From assembly GCF_008807375.1 (NCBI RefSeq), contig NZ_CP043311.1, positions 4,630,001 through 4,694,000 on the forward strand: 64,000 nucleotides of DNA, written 5' to 3'. Below the pieces are notes generated by a model. It was not told the origin of the DNA and did not search any database. It saw nothing but the letters and a program-made list of their open reading frames with translations. Shown here one piece after another: positions 32,962-43,703 of this stretch (position 1 is its first letter; each line of letters opens with the position of its first letter). The position numbers and the translations under genes are program-made. Source of the stretch: Pseudomonas lalkuanensis. Lineage in GTDB: Bacteria > Pseudomonadota > Gammaproteobacteria > Pseudomonadales > Pseudomonadaceae.

Positions 32962-33351
32962 ATGCAACAGCACGACAGCCTGATCGGCCCGGTTCCTGCC
33001 CGCGCCGTCGAAGTCGCCCGCTCCACCCTCACCGCCTTCGAAGGCCGGGTGGCGGATTTCAATGTGGCGGCCTGGCTGCACCTGCCCGGCATGACGGACC
33101 TGCCGGTGTCACTGATGGTGGCCTACATGGATGGCAGCCAGCGCCGAGAGGTTGCAGTGGATCACGGCAAGCTCAACCCAAAGGGCAAGATCCTGCTCTC
33201 GGGCGTCGCCCGCCTGCCGTTCAAGCACAAGATCGAACAGATGCAGGTGCGCCTGCGCTCCGCCGTTCCGATCAAGGGGCTGCTGGTGGAAGAACTCTTC
33301 GTGCAGGCGGTGGAACTGGCCGAGCCGGCCAACCGCCAAGTCCGCGCCTGA
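32962..33351 (+). CDS. Conserved-looking hypothetical protein, 129 aa
   Basis: I do not recognise the family. The protein starts MQQHDSLIGPVPARAV and looks globular, alternating short strands (VADFNVAAWLHLPG, PVSLMVAYMDGSQRREVAV) with a basic region (ARLPFKHKIEQMQVRLRS). No signal peptide or membrane segment. Codon use is typical of the host. A TATAAT box at 32911-32916 lies 46 bases upstream of the ATG, with no clear -35 partner. The ATG is preferred over the earlier in-frame start at 32896. Confidence 0.7.
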   Translation: MQQHDSLIGPVPARAVEVARSTLTAFEGRVADFNVAAWLHLPGMTDLPVSLMVAYMDGSQRREVAVDHGKLNPKGKILLSGVARLPFKHKIEQMQVRLRSAVPIKGLLVEELFVQAVELAEPANRQVRA

Positions 33352-33359
33352 AACCGGTT

Positions 33360-33560
33360 TCAGCCCGGTAGAGCGCGATTGCCCTCGTGGGGCTGTCGCT
33401 CGGTTTCGCCCTGCTCTTCTTGCACGGCCAACGGGGCAAGGGATTCCGGCCAGTGACGAAATTTCAGCCCGGTCACCCGGTTCAATCCCTCCAGCGCCCG
33501 CTGCGGTGCGCGCACGTGCAAGTGAATCAGCTTGTCTTTCGCGGTACCCATCGCTTCCAT
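33360..33560 (-). CDS. Possible small protein, 66 aa
   Basis: An unnamed small frame between two larger genes. It reads like protein (DKLIHLHVRAPQRALEGLN, VTGLKFRHWPESLAPL), with G/C-rich third positions and codons normal for the host. AGGGG sits directly before the first ATG and 9 bases before a second in-frame ATG (33551), so the start is uncertain. The C-terminal third is polar and probably disordered. Its antisense frames look poorer. Confidence 0.45.
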   Translation of the reverse strand: MEAMGTAKDKLIHLHVRAPQRALEGLNRVTGLKFRHWPESLAPLAVQEEQGETERQPHEGNRALPG

Positions 33561-33688
33561 CCCCTGGCCATCGTTTTGATGGCCCCTTCCTTGTCAGTGC
33601 CATAAACATGCCAATCACTGCGGCCTGCTGTTGCATGGACCATAGCGGGGTTCGCCTGGTTCACTCACCGGCCGACTGACAATTTTCG

Positions 33689-34909
33689 TCAGTCGTTCCC
33701 CGGCTTGAGCCATTGCGCCAGGCTGCCACCGAACAAGGCCTGCTGCTCTTCCTGGAGCAACTCCAGCGCCTTGCGCAGGGGCGGATACCACGCTTCATCC
33801 AGATGCTCGGGCAACTGCCCCAGCCTTGGCAGGGGCCAGGGCACATGGACGAGCAACTGATGGAAACTGTAGCCGCTCAGATCGCGGCAGAGCACCCAGG
33901 AACCTCCGCTGGCCCGGCACACCAGGTGCTGGCTTTCCAACAGCTCCAGCATCTCCAGCCATTCATCCTCCGGCAGGTGCCAGCCGGCACGCTGCACGTC
34001 CAGGTGGCGCACCGGCATGCCGCGCATCTGGCGGTCGTGGAACACCCGCAGGATGCCCAGCAGCACCAGCAGGCGGGGAAGCGCGCGGCGACGCCAGTGC
34101 CAGGGCGTGGAAAGGTTGCACACCAGTTCGGCGCCGAACAGAACGATCACCCAGGACAGGTAGATCCACAGCAGGAACAGCGGCACCGTCGCGAAGGCGC
34201 CATAGATCAGCTGGTAGCCGGGGAAGAAGCTGACATAGAGGCCGAACAGCGCCTTGGCCGCCTCGAACAGCAACGCGGTGAAGACGCCCCCCGCCAAGGC
34301 ATGGCGCACCGGCACCCGGGCATTGGGCACTGCCGCATAGATCAGGGTGAAGGCTGCGATGCTGGACAGCAGCGGCGTGACGCTGAGCAGGGTCTTGGCG
34401 CCGATCAGCGCATCCGGGCCGGAAATCAGCGACAGCGAGGTGATGTAGGTGCTGACGGCGAAGCCGGCGCCCAAGAGCAATGGACCAAGACTGAGGATCG
34501 CCCAGTAGAGCAGGAAGCTCGACACGCCCCGGCGCGGCTGACGCACCCGCCAGATGGTGTTGAAGGCCTTTTCGATGGTCACCAGCATCATGAAGGCGGT
34601 CACCACCAGAAGACCGACACCGACCCAGGTCAGGTGCCGCGCCTGCACTGTGAAGCCACGCAGGTACTCCTGCAGGGTTTCCCCGGTGGACGGGACGAAG
34701 TTGTGGAAGATGAAGCTCTGGATCTGCTCGCCCGTGCCCTGGAAAGCGGGTATGGCCGAGAGCATGGTGAAGGTCACCGTCATCATCGGCACCACGGCGA
34801 ACAGGCTGGTATAGGTCAGGGCCGCAGCGCTGTTGGTGCCGCGATCGGCAATGAACCGCTGCAGCAGGAAGCGCCAGAATTCGACGATGTCGGTGAGGCG
34901 TTGGCGCAT
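33689..34909 (-). CDS. yihY: YihY/BrkB-family inner-membrane protein
   Basis: A polytopic membrane protein of 406 aa. YihY family members were once called ribonuclease BN in error; their function is uncertain. About six hydrophobic helices are visible in residues 30-285, with the signature [20 protein letters not shown] and the block [19 protein letters not shown] ([20 protein letters not shown]). The C-terminal 120 residues are soluble and resemble a winged-helix extension ([21 protein letters not shown]). Start chosen for AAGGAG 5 bases before the ATG. Confidence 0.92.
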   Translation of the reverse strand: MRQRLTDIVEFWRFLLQRFIADRGTNSAAALTYTSLFAVVPMMTVTFTMLSAIPAFQGTGEQIQSFIFHNFVPSTGETLQEYLRGFTVQARHLTWVGVGLLVVTAFMMLVTIEKAFNTIWRVRQPRRGVSSFLLYWAILSLGPLLLGAGFAVSTYITSLSLISGPDALIGAKTLLSVTPLLSSIAAFTLIYAAVPNARVPVRHALAGGVFTALLFEAAKALFGLYVSFFPGYQLIYGAFATVPLFLLWIYLSWVIVLFGAELVCNLSTPWHWRRRALPRLLVLLGILRVFHDRQMRGMPVRHLDVQRAGWHLPEDEWLEMLELLESQHLVCRASGGSWVLCRDLSGYSFHQLLVHVPWPLPRLGQLPEHLDEAWYPPLRKALELLQEEQQALFGGSLAQWLKPGND

Positions 34910-35033
34910 TCCATCTCCTTGATTCTGATCGACCCGGCCCGGCTCGGCAGACCGCAAGCGCGGTGCACGGTTCAGGCGGGCACCACGACGCGGTTAGAAT
35001 AGCCGCCTCGACCAAGCCCATGCGACCCCCGAC

Positions 35034-36389
<1,356 letters not shown>

Positions 36390-36404
36390 TTCCCGCACCG
36401 CAAT

Positions 36405-36436
36405 GAAAGAGCCCGGACTTCGATCCGGGCTTTTTC
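36405..36436. terminator. Bidirectional terminator between DUF2069 gene and hda
   Basis: AGCCCGGA and TCCGGGCT pair with a 6-base loop; A-rich sequence lies to the left and TTTTTC to the right. It separates the two convergent operons. Confidence 0.88.
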
Positions 36437-36462
36437 ATTGGGCAACGGACTGGAATTGCGGC

Positions 36463-37167
36463 CTACCAGCCGAAAATTTCCTTGAGGAACGGAATGGTCA
36501 GCTTGCGTTGGGCCTGGAGCGAGGCCTGATCGAGGATGTCCAGCAGGTCGAACAGCAGGTTCATGCTGCGCGGACCACGGGTGAGGATGAAGCGCCCCAC
36601 TTCGTCGGTCAGGTGCAGGCCACGACGCGAAGCGCGCAGTTGCAGGGCACGGAGCTTGTCCTCGTCGGACAGCGCATGCAGCTGGAACACCAACGCCAGG
36701 GTCAGGCGCGATTTCAGGTCCGGCAGTTTCACGCCCAGTTCGCGAGGCGACTTGCTGGCCGACAGCAGCAGCTTGCGGCCGGCATCGCGCAGGCGGTTGA
36801 ACAGGTGGAACAGCCCCTCTTCCCACTCCGGACGCCCGGCCAGGGCATGCAGGTCGTCCAGGCACACCAGCTCGCACTGCTCCAGGTTGTCGAAGACTTC
36901 CGGACCGTAGTGCACCAGTTCGTCCATGGGCAGGTAGATGGCCTGCTCGTCGCGCTGCTCGAAACGCAGGCAAGCGGCCTGGAGCAGGTGGCTGCGTCCC
37001 GCCCCCTCGCCGCCCCAGAGGTAGATCAGGCTCTCGGTCCAGCCGGCGTCGGGCTCGCACAGGCGCTCGACATAGCCGAGGGCCGCGGCATTGGCGCCGG
37101 GATAGAAGTTGGCGAAGGTGGCGTCGTCACGCAGACGCACACTCAGGGGAAGCTGGATCGGTGTCAT
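36463..37167 (-). CDS. hda: DnaA-regulatory inactivator Hda homologue
   Basis: A 234-aa AAA+ protein related to DnaA that, with the sliding clamp, promotes hydrolysis of DnaA-bound ATP and limits replication initiation. An N-terminal clamp-binding motif QLPLSV, a modified Walker A (GGEGAGRSHLLQ), Walker B (LVCLDDLHAL) and sensor 2 region (LTRGPRSMNLLFDLLDILD) are visible. Start overlaps the preceding gene stop by four bases (ATGA). Confidence 0.95.
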   Translation of the reverse strand: MTPIQLPLSVRLRDDATFANFYPGANAAALGYVERLCEPDAGWTESLIYLWGGEGAGRSHLLQAACLRFEQRDEQAIYLPMDELVHYGPEVFDNLEQCELVCLDDLHALAGRPEWEEGLFHLFNRLRDAGRKLLLSASKSPRELGVKLPDLKSRLTLALVFQLHALSDEDKLRALQLRASRRGLHLTDEVGRFILTRGPRSMNLLFDLLDILDQASLQAQRKLTIPFLKEIFGW

Positions 37168-38258
37168 GCCGTACTGGGAGGGTCGTCGGGACCGCTACTC
37201 GACTGTCCGTAAAGGTCGGAAAGTTTATAGAAATCATGCGCATGGCGCAGCAAAACCATGATGATCGCTGCCACGGGCAGGGCCAGGAGCACGCCGGTGA
37301 AGCCAAACAGCTGGCCGCCGGCAAGTATCGCAAAGATCACCGCCACCGGGTGAAGTCCAATGCGATCGCCCACCAGCAGCGGGGTCAGCAACATGCCTTC
37401 GAGCAGTTGCCCCACGCTGAACACGACTACGACGCCGATCAGCGGATAGAGTTCGAAGCCACCGAACTGAAACAGCGCAGCAACCAGTGCAGCACCGAAG
37501 CCAACCACGAAGCCCATGTACGGCACGATACTGGCTAACCCCGCCAGCAGGCCGATCAGCAAGCCCAGGTCCAGCCCCACCAGCATCAGGCCGACGGCAT
37601 AGATCAGCCCCAGCGCCAGCATCACCAGCAACTGGCCACGCAGGAAGGCGCCCAGCACTTCGTGGCATTCCCCCACCAGCCCGACCACATAGGTTTCGCG
37701 GTTGCGCGGCAGCAGGCCGCGGAGCTTGGCCACCATCAGGTCCCAGTCGCGCAGCAGGTAGAAGCCCACCACGGGGATCAGCAGCAGGTTGCCCAGCCAG
37801 CCCAGCAGCGCCAGGCCGGATGCCGTGACGCTCGCCAGCAGGGTGCCGGCGATGTCGGTGGTCTGGCCGAGATGGCCGGTGATCACCGCCTTGAGCCGGT
37901 CGACACGCCAGAAGTCGCCGGGCAGGCCAAGCTGGGCCTGGGCCCAAGGCAGCGCACTCTGCTGCAACCAGTCGAGCATCTGCGGCGCCACTTCGTAGAG
38001 GCGGAACAACTGGCGGCCGAGCATGGGCAGCAATACCAGCAGCAGAGCCAGGAGGATCAGGCCGAACAGGCCGAATACCAGCACCACGCCCCAGGTACGT
38101 GACAGGCCCAGCCGCTCCAGGCGGTCCACCAGGGGGTCGCCAAGGTAGGCCAGCAGCATGCCCACCAGGAAGGGCGAGAGAACGGGATGCAGCTGATAGA
38201 TCAGCCACCCCAGGAACAGGAAGCCGCCCAGCCAGAGCCAGCGGCGCGAATCAGTCAT
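37164..38258 (-). CDS. AI-2E/PerM-family permease
   Basis: A polytopic protein of 364 aa in the AI-2E transporter (PerM, TqsA) superfamily. Hydrophobic helices are at about 8-24, 30-45, 55-82, 145-170, 210-250 and 265-335. Motifs include PFLVGMLLAYLGDPLVD, LLIPVVGFYLLRDWD, ASIVPYMGFVVGFGAALV and FTGVLLALPVAAIIMV. Not proof of autoinducer transport; most family members have unknown substrates. It is translationally coupled to hda, with one base between it and the preceding CDP-alcohol transferase. Confidence 0.92.
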   Translation of the reverse strand: MTDSRRWLWLGGFLFLGWLIYQLHPVLSPFLVGMLLAYLGDPLVDRLERLGLSRTWGVVLVFGLFGLILLALLLVLLPMLGRQLFRLYEVAPQMLDWLQQSALPWAQAQLGLPGDFWRVDRLKAVITGHLGQTTDIAGTLLASVTASGLALLGWLGNLLLIPVVGFYLLRDWDLMVAKLRGLLPRNRETYVVGLVGECHEVLGAFLRGQLLVMLALGLIYAVGLMLVGLDLGLLIGLLAGLASIVPYMGFVVGFGAALVAALFQFGGFELYPLIGVVVVFSVGQLLEGMLLTPLLVGDRIGLHPVAVIFAILAGGQLFGFTGVLLALPVAAIIMVLLRHAHDFYKLSDLYGQSSSGPDDPPSTA

Positions 38259-38259
38259 G

Positions 38260-38808
38260 TCAGGCCCTCATCCTTGCGTAGCGATATTTCCGTCCCCAAT
38301 CCCAGACGTACTGGGTCCCACTGCACAGCGTCACCACCAATACCAGCCAGCTCAGCGGCCAGCGCAGCGACGCCAGGACGGGCGCCAGGCTGAGCTCCAG
38401 CAGCAGGCAAACGACCAGCAGCATCTGCAGCAGCGTGGTCAACTTGCCCAGCCGGCTCGGTGAGAAGTCCGCCGGTCCGGCGATCACGCGGAACAGCCCG
38501 GCTCCCAGCAGGATCACCAGGTCCCGCAGGAATACCACCAGCGTCAGCCACAGGGGCAGCACCTGGGTAATGGTCAGGCAGATGAAGCTGGTCACCAGCA
38601 GGAGCTTGTCGGCCAGGGGGTCGAACAGGGAGCCGAAGCGGCTGGTCCAGCCGAAACGCCGGGCGAGGAAACCGTCCAGGGCATCGGAGCCTCCCGCGAC
38701 GGCGAACAGCACCAGCGCCTGGCCATGCCGATCGGACAGCAGCAGCCCGGCAATGGGAAGAACCAGTGCCAGGCGCAGCAGAGTCAACAGGTTGGGCAAC
38801 TGGTGCAT
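38260..38808 (-). CDS. CDP-alcohol phosphatidyltransferase family protein
   Basis: A 182-aa membrane enzyme. The family signature is complete and in register: SDALDGFLARRFGWTSRFG followed by SLFDPLADK (D-x2-DG-x2-AR-x8-G-x3-D-x3-D). Four or five hydrophobic helices cover the rest. It could be a phosphatidylglycerophosphate synthase, but the usual pgsA of Pseudomonas is next to uvrC, so this is probably a second enzyme with an undetermined alcohol substrate. Same strand and nearly abutting the permease gene. Confidence 0.9.
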   Translation of the reverse strand: MHQLPNLLTLLRLALVLPIAGLLLSDRHGQALVLFAVAGGSDALDGFLARRFGWTSRFGSLFDPLADKLLLVTSFICLTITQVLPLWLTLVVFLRDLVILLGAGLFRVIAGPADFSPSRLGKLTTLLQMLLVVCLLLELSLAPVLASLRWPLSWLVLVVTLCSGTQYVWDWGRKYRYARMRA

Positions 38809-38846
38809 GGCATCCCCGATCCGGGTAGGCCGCCAGTTTACGCCCG

Positions 38847-39887
38847 CTACCAGCGGAAGCGCAGCACGTTGTTGCGCGGTACCACCTGGGGCGCCGGAGC
38901 GGCCTGGGGATCAGCGGCAGGAGCCGGGGCGGCGGGGGCCTCGGGCGGCGCCTCCTGGAGCCCGGCCAGGGCCAGCTGGGCGCGCAGCTGTTCGGGGCTG
39001 GCGTTGACCTTATATTCCAAGCGATCGCCCTCGACCTTGAGCAGGCGGGCGCCAAAGGGTTCCAGCAGGCGCGACAGCTCGGCGTAGCGGGCCAGGTTGG
39101 CACCCTGCACTTCCAGCTCCAGGTTCTGTCCGGCACCGGGCGCCACCACGAAGCGCGTTGCCAGACGCTGGCTCACCGCGGACATCACGGCATCAGCCAG
39201 CGCGGCGTTGTCAGCGCCTTCAGCGGTGCCCTGTTCGCGGCTGTCTCCCAGCCACAGGCGCCATTGCGCCTGCCACTTGCCATCAGCCTCGCTGGCATCG
39301 ACCGCCAGCAGGGCATCTGCGCCGTAGCGCTCGGAGGCCTGGGTCAGCGCACCGGGCTGGGCGGACGTCAGTTGCTCGGGCGTCGCCAGCAATTGCTCGT
39401 TGAGGTCGGCGAGCGGCAGGCGCAGCGGCAGGCCACGATTCTGTGCTGCCTGACGCAGGGGTGTCGCGGCCTCCTGGCCGTCGCCCACCAGATTGTTGCT
39501 GCCTTCACCGGAATGGTTCAGCCACCAGGCCAGGATGGCCGGGCGATTGGGGCTCCACAGCGGGATGCCGGCCTGGCGCAGGGTGCGCTCGGTGGTGATG
39601 GGGTCGAAGTCCACCACCAGAACCTGGCCTTCATAGCCGTACTGGCTGATGAGCTGCTGCGGGTCCTTGCGCACCGCTTCCAGAGCCGGGCTCTGGGCGG
39701 CCTTGGCGTCCCCGGACAGGCGCAGCACCAGGGTTTCCAGGGCGCGCACCAGGGCCTGGCTGCGCTCCTCCGGCTGCTGCGAAGTGACAGGTTCACGAAC
39801 CTGATAGAGGTTGTTGACCGTTTCGGCCTGGACCGAAAGGCCGAACAACGTCAGGCAGAGCAATACAGCTTGAGCGAGCAGGCGCAT
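38847..39887 (-). CDS. DUF2066 periplasmic protein
   Basis: A 346-aa exported protein. The signal peptide is [19 protein letters not shown], with cleavage before ETVNNL. The N-terminal half contains the DUF2066 block ([51 protein letters not shown]). The C-terminal part has an Ala/Pro-rich stretch before NVLRFRW. Function unknown. It is the first gene of the minus-strand run leading to hda and is divergent from purM. Confidence 0.88.
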   Translation of the reverse strand: MRLLAQAVLLCLTLFGLSVQAETVNNLYQVREPVTSQQPEERSQALVRALETLVLRLSGDAKAAQSPALEAVRKDPQQLISQYGYEGQVLVVDFDPITTERTLRQAGIPLWSPNRPAILAWWLNHSGEGSNNLVGDGQEAATPLRQAAQNRGLPLRLPLADLNEQLLATPEQLTSAQPGALTQASERYGADALLAVDASEADGKWQAQWRLWLGDSREQGTAEGADNAALADAVMSAVSQRLATRFVVAPGAGQNLELEVQGANLARYAELSRLLEPFGARLLKVEGDRLEYKVNASPEQLRAQLALAGLQEAPPEAPAAPAPAADPQAAPAPQVVPRNNVLRFRW

Positions 39888-40115
39888 GGTGGAATCTCTG
39901 TAGGAAAACAGGTGCAGCATAGGCCGCAATCGAAGGGCTATACCTTAATCAGCCGCCTGCGCCGGGGCAACGCGCGCGTTTTCTGGTTCTTTTCGCCGGG
40001 GCCGACCGCTGCCGATGGCCGCTACCGGGCAAGCCTGATAAAATCGCGCGCCTTCGCAAACCGGCAGCCAGACTTGCCGGTCGATCCTCGAATTTCCCCC
40101 TATAGGCCTGGATTT

Positions 40116-41174
40116 ATGAGCAAGCAACCCTCCCTGAGCTACAAGGACGCCGGTGTAGACATCGACGCTGGTGAAGCCCTGGTCGAACGCATCAAAGGCG
40201 TGGCCAAGCGCACCGCGCGCCCGGAAGTGATGGGCGGCCTGGGTGGCTTCGGCGCCCTCTGCGAGATCCCGGCCGGCTACAAGCAGCCGGTCCTGGTGTC
40301 CGGCACCGACGGCGTCGGCACCAAGCTGCGCCTGGCGCTGAACCTGAACAAGCACGACAGCATCGGCCAGGACCTGGTCGCCATGTGCGTGAACGACCTG
40401 GTGGTCTGCGGCGCCGAGCCGCTGTTCTTCCTCGACTACTACGCCACCGGCAAGCTCAATGTTGACGTAGCCGCCACCGTGGTCACCGGCATCGGCGCCG
40501 GCTGCGAACTGGCCGGCTGCTCCCTGGTGGGCGGCGAGACTGCCGAAATGCCCGGCATGTATGAAGGCGAAGACTACGACCTGGCCGGCTTCTGCGTCGG
40601 CGTTGTGGAAAAGGCCGAGATCATCGATGGCTCCAAGGTCCGCACCGGCGACACCCTGATTGCCCTGCCCTCCTCCGGCCCGCACTCCAACGGCTACTCG
40701 CTGATCCGCAAGATCATCGAAGTCAGCGGCGTCGATATCGAGAACGTACAGCTCGAAGGCAAGCCCCTGGCCGACCTGCTGATGGCCCCGACCCGCATCT
40801 ACGTCAAGCCGCTGCTGCAGCTGATCAAGGAAACCGGCGCGGTGAAGGCCATGGCCCACATCACTGGTGGCGGCCTGCTGGACAACATCCCGCGCGTCCT
40901 GCCGGACAACGCCCAGGCCGTGATCGACGTCGCCAGCTGGCAGCGCCCTGCGGTCTTCGACTGGCTGCAGGAACAAGGCAACGTCGACGAGACCGAGATG
41001 CACCGCGTGCTGAACTGCGGTGTGGGCATGGTCATCTGCGTTGCACCGGAGCAGGCCGACGCCGCACTCAAGGTCCTGCGCGCCGCTGGCGAGCAGCCCT
41101 GGGTCATCGGTGAAATCGCCGTGGCCGCCGAAGGTGCCCAGCGCGTCGTGCTGAACAACCTGAAGAGCCACTGA
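40116..41174 (+). CDS. purM: Phosphoribosylformylglycinamidine cyclo-ligase
   Basis: PurM makes aminoimidazole ribonucleotide in purine synthesis. It is 352 aa, starting [19 protein letters not shown]; the long upstream frame is the antisense of the DUF2066 gene. Family blocks are visible: [38 protein letters not shown] and [15 protein letters not shown]. The stop overlaps the purN start. Confidence 0.98.
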   Translation: MSKQPSLSYKDAGVDIDAGEALVERIKGVAKRTARPEVMGGLGGFGALCEIPAGYKQPVLVSGTDGVGTKLRLALNLNKHDSIGQDLVAMCVNDLVVCGAEPLFFLDYYATGKLNVDVAATVVTGIGAGCELAGCSLVGGETAEMPGMYEGEDYDLAGFCVGVVEKAEIIDGSKVRTGDTLIALPSSGPHSNGYSLIRKIIEVSGVDIENVQLEGKPLADLLMAPTRIYVKPLLQLIKETGAVKAMAHITGGGLLDNIPRVLPDNAQAVIDVASWQRPAVFDWLQEQGNVDETEMHRVLNCGVGMVICVAPEQADAALKVLRAAGEQPWVIGEIAVAAEGAQRVVLNNLKSH

Positions 41175-41824
41175 TGGTCGCACGCTGTGATGTGGTGGTG
41201 CTGATCTCCGGCTCTGGCAGCAACCTGCAGGCGCTGATCGACAGCATCACCGGCGACGATCATCCGGCTCGCATCCGCGCGGTGGTTTCCAACCGCGCGG
41301 ATGCCTTCGGCCTGGAGCGGGCCAGGAAGGCAGGCATCGATACCCGCGTACTGGACCACAAGGCCTACGCGGATCGCGAGGCCTTCGACGCCGCCCTGAT
41401 CGAAGTCATCGATGCCTACAAGCCGCAACTGGTGGTGCTGGCGGGATTCATGCGAATCCTCACGCCCGGCTTCGTGCGCCACTACCAGGGGCGCCTGCTG
41501 AACATTCATCCCTCCCTGTTGCCCAAGTACAAGGGTCTGCACACCCACCAGCGCGCGCTGGAAGCCGGCGATTCCGAGCATGGCTGCAGCGTGCACTTCG
41601 TCACCGAAGAACTCGATGGCGGCCCTCTGGTGGTACAGGCCTTGATCCCGGTAGAGTCGGACGACACGCCGGAAAGCCTGGCACAGCGGGTTCATGTACA
41701 GGAACACCGCATTTATCCGCTGGCCATGCGCTGGTTTGCCGAAGGCAGGCTGCGCCTGGGCCAGTACGGCGCCGAACTGGATGGACAAGCGTTGCCCCCT
41801 TCGGGGCAACAACTGCGTAACTAG
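41174..41824 (+). CDS. purN: Phosphoribosylglycinamide formyltransferase
   Basis: PurN transfers a formyl group from 10-formyl-THF to GAR. The 216-aa protein has the GAR-binding loop LISGSGSNLQALID, the active-site Asn/His region LNIHPSLLPKYKGLHTHQRAL and the catalytic Asp in TEELDGGPLV. It overlaps purM by one base (TGATG), so expression is coupled. Confidence 0.98.
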   Translation: MVARCDVVVLISGSGSNLQALIDSITGDDHPARIRAVVSNRADAFGLERARKAGIDTRVLDHKAYADREAFDAALIEVIDAYKPQLVVLAGFMRILTPGFVRHYQGRLLNIHPSLLPKYKGLHTHQRALEAGDSEHGCSVHFVTEELDGGPLVVQALIPVESDDTPESLAQRVHVQEHRIYPLAMRWFAEGRLRLGQYGAELDGQALPPSGQQLRN

Positions 41825-41835
41825 GAGATTCGCCA

Positions 41836-42552
41836 ATGCGTCGTGCCTTGCTGTTGCTCCTCGCCCTTTTCACCCTGCCCGCTGTCGCGGCCGAGCTGAA
41901 ACCCTTCGAGGCCAGCTACACCGCCGACTGGAAGCAACTGCCGGTCAGCGGTACCGCCGGCCGCAGCCTCAAACAGCTGGACAATGGCCGCTGGGAACTG
42001 GACTTCGAAGCCTCCATGCTGGTGGCCAGCCTGAGCGAAGTGAGCACCTTCCGCGTCGAGAGCAACGCCTTCCTGCCCCTGACCTACCGCTTCAGCCGTA
42101 GCGGCCTGGGCAAGAGCAAGCAGGTGGAGTTCGACTTCGACTGGGCCCAGAAGCAGATCATCGGCAATGACCGCGGCAACCAGGTGCGCCTGCCCCTGAA
42201 CCGTGGCATGCAAGACAAATCCACCTACCAGCTGGTGCTCCAGCATGACGTCGCCGACGGCAAGAAGAGCATGAGCTACCAGGTGATCGACGGCGACGAG
42301 GTCGAGACCTATGACTTCCGTGTGCTGGGCGAGGAGCGCGTGCGTACCAAGGCCGGCCTGGTGGATGCGATCAAGGTCGAGCGTGTACGCGATCCGACCC
42401 AGAGCAGCCGCAAGACCGTCCTCTGGTTTGCCAAGGACTGGGACTTCCTGCTGGTCCGCCTGCACCAGGTGGAGAAGGACGGCAAGGAATACCAGATCAT
42501 GCTCAAGGAGGGCTCGGTGAACGGCAAGCCGGTACAAGGCCTGCCGGAGTAA
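41836..42552 (+). CDS. DUF3108 periplasmic protein
   Basis: A 238-aa secreted protein with a clear signal peptide (ALLLLLALFTLPAVAA before ELKPFEASY). The mature part is beta-rich with the DUF3108 pattern YTADWKQLPVSGTAGRSL, then FRVESNAFLPLTYRF and LWFAKDWDFLLVRLHQVEKDG. Function unknown. It begins 11 bases after purN and ends before a strong terminator, so it probably rides on the purMN transcript. Confidence 0.9.
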   Translation: MRRALLLLLALFTLPAVAAELKPFEASYTADWKQLPVSGTAGRSLKQLDNGRWELDFEASMLVASLSEVSTFRVESNAFLPLTYRFSRSGLGKSKQVEFDFDWAQKQIIGNDRGNQVRLPLNRGMQDKSTYQLVLQHDVADGKKSMSYQVIDGDEVETYDFRVLGEERVRTKAGLVDAIKVERVRDPTQSSRKTVLWFAKDWDFLLVRLHQVEKDGKEYQIMLKEGSVNGKPVQGLPE

Positions 42553-42568
42553 CACCTCCCCCACGAAG

Positions 42569-42593
42569 AACCGGGCCCAGCGCCCGGTTTTTT
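42569..42593 (+). terminator. Terminator of the purMN-DUF3108 operon
   Basis: AACCGGGC and GCCCGGTT pair with a 5-base loop, followed by six T, 16 bases after the DUF3108 stop. Confidence 0.92.
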
Positions 42594-42723
42594 GTGCCCA
42601 CAGGAAAGCTGCCGAACCAAGGTGGGGCCCCGGATAGGCGAAACAGGCTGATACTTGAAGGAAGGCCAGGGCGCGCCGACGACGCCTATGCTGAACATCC
42701 AACACGCCGCAGAGGAAACCGCC

Positions 42724-42999
42724 ATGTCCGAGGAATACCTGCCGCTTTCCTGCGACCTCTACGACTACATCGAGATCGCCTGCCTGCACCGCTACCAGTT
42801 GCACATCGAACTGGCCGGCGGCGCCCGCCTCGATGCCCGCGCCATGACCACCCTGACGACGCCGGACAAGGAAGAGTTCCTCATCGTGCAGAACGAGGGC
42901 GGCCAGGAGCGCCTGCGCCTGGATCAGATCACGGCGATCACGCCGCTGACGGAAGGGGCGAGTTTCGGGCGGGTGCTGCTGGGAAATCAGATCTGCTGA
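42724..42999 (+). CDS. rof: Rho-binding antiterminator (Rof/YaeO family)
   Basis: A 91-aa protein related to Rof/YaeO, which binds Rho and reduces Rho-dependent termination. The family core is visible: CDLYDYIEIACLHRYQLHI, then LTTPDKEEFLIV and RLRLDQITAITPL. The start MSEEYLPLS has GAGG 10 bases upstream; an in-frame ATG at 42688 would add 12 residues not typical of the family. Assigned from overall pattern; the Rho-contact residues were not checked individually. Confidence 0.85.
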   Translation: MSEEYLPLSCDLYDYIEIACLHRYQLHIELAGGARLDARAMTTLTTPDKEEFLIVQNEGGQERLRLDQITAITPLTEGASFGRVLLGNQIC

Positions 43000-43033
43000 G
43001 TGCCCCGGATTTCACCCAGGATACGGACTGAAA

Positions 43034-43090
43034 CTGTGGGGGCGAATTCATTCGCCATGCAGGACGGAGTCCTGCCGTAGGCTGCTACAG
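43034..43090. repeat. REP-like intergenic fragment
   Basis: The sequence GGGGCGAATTCATTCGCC is followed by an imperfect palindrome (CAGGACGGAGTCCTG). The first block is close to the arms of the palindrome at 55226-55292, so this is probably one half of the same repeat family. Confidence 0.55.
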
Positions 43091-43104
43091 GACTCGTAGG
43101 GACA

Positions 43105-43136
43105 CCCAAAAGAAAACCGGGCCAGGGCCCGGTTTC
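43105..43136 (-). terminator. Terminator after the DUF2058 gene
   Basis: On the minus strand AAACCGGGCC and GGCCCGGTTT pair with a 2-base loop, followed by TCTTTTGGG. It lies 7 bases after the DUF2058 stop. Confidence 0.85.
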
Positions 43137-43142
43137 TTCGCA

Positions 43143-43682
43143 TCACCACATCAGGTCGTCCGGCACCTTGTAGGCCGCGTACGGATCGTCCGCATCCGGC
43201 TCTTCCACCTGGGTGTTGAGCAACACGACGCGACGGGGATCGCGTTCCTGGATGCGCAGGGCAGCGTCGCGCGGGATCACTTCGTAACCGCCGCCGTGAC
43301 GGACGATGGCGAGGGAGCCGCGACTCAGCTTGTCGCGCATCATGGCGTTGACGGCCAGGCGCTTGACCTTCTTCTCGTCGACGAAGTTGTAGTAGTCGTC
43401 GGTGGTCAGCTTGGGCAGGCGAGTGCCTTCGATCAGTTGCTTGATCTGCGCTGCCCTGGCCTTCTGGTCAGCCTTTTCCTGCTGCTGACGGTTCAGTTCC
43501 TGGTCGCGGGCGGCCTTCTCGGCCTGGGCCTGCAAGGCCGCCTGACGCAGGCTGTCATCCTTCTCGACCTGGTTCTTCTTCTCCAGGCGCTGTTGCTTCT
43601 GTTGTTGCTTGCCGGCCTGCTTGACCTGCTTTTCGTTCACCAGCCCGGCTTTCAGCAGCTGGTCGCGTAGGGAAAGGCTCAT
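43143..43682 (-). CDS. DUF2058 family protein
   Basis: A 179-aa soluble protein. The N-terminal half is a charged Gln/Lys/Glu coiled coil (QAGKQQQKQQRLEKKNQ, ELNRQQQEKADQKARAAQIK). The C-terminal half is compact (LPKLTTDDYYNFVDEKKVKR, SLAIVRHGGGYEVIPRDAAL, YKVPDDLMW). Function unknown; related proteins are called nucleoprotein/polynucleotide-associated in some databases. The ATG at 43682 (MSLSLRDQLL) is preferred over a TTG four codons upstream. Confidence 0.88.
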   Translation of the reverse strand: MSLSLRDQLLKAGLVNEKQVKQAGKQQQKQQRLEKKNQVEKDDSLRQAALQAQAEKAARDQELNRQQQEKADQKARAAQIKQLIEGTRLPKLTTDDYYNFVDEKKVKRLAVNAMMRDKLSRGSLAIVRHGGGYEVIPRDAALRIQERDPRRVVLLNTQVEEPDADDPYAAYKVPDDLMW

Positions 43683-43703
43683 GACGGGGTTCAATCTCTC
43701 GAA

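Noticed and set aside
33109..33636. 175-aa minus-strand frame overlapping the 129-aa gene
   Set aside because: Overlaps two better candidates and has Arg/Gly/Ala-rich antisense composition.
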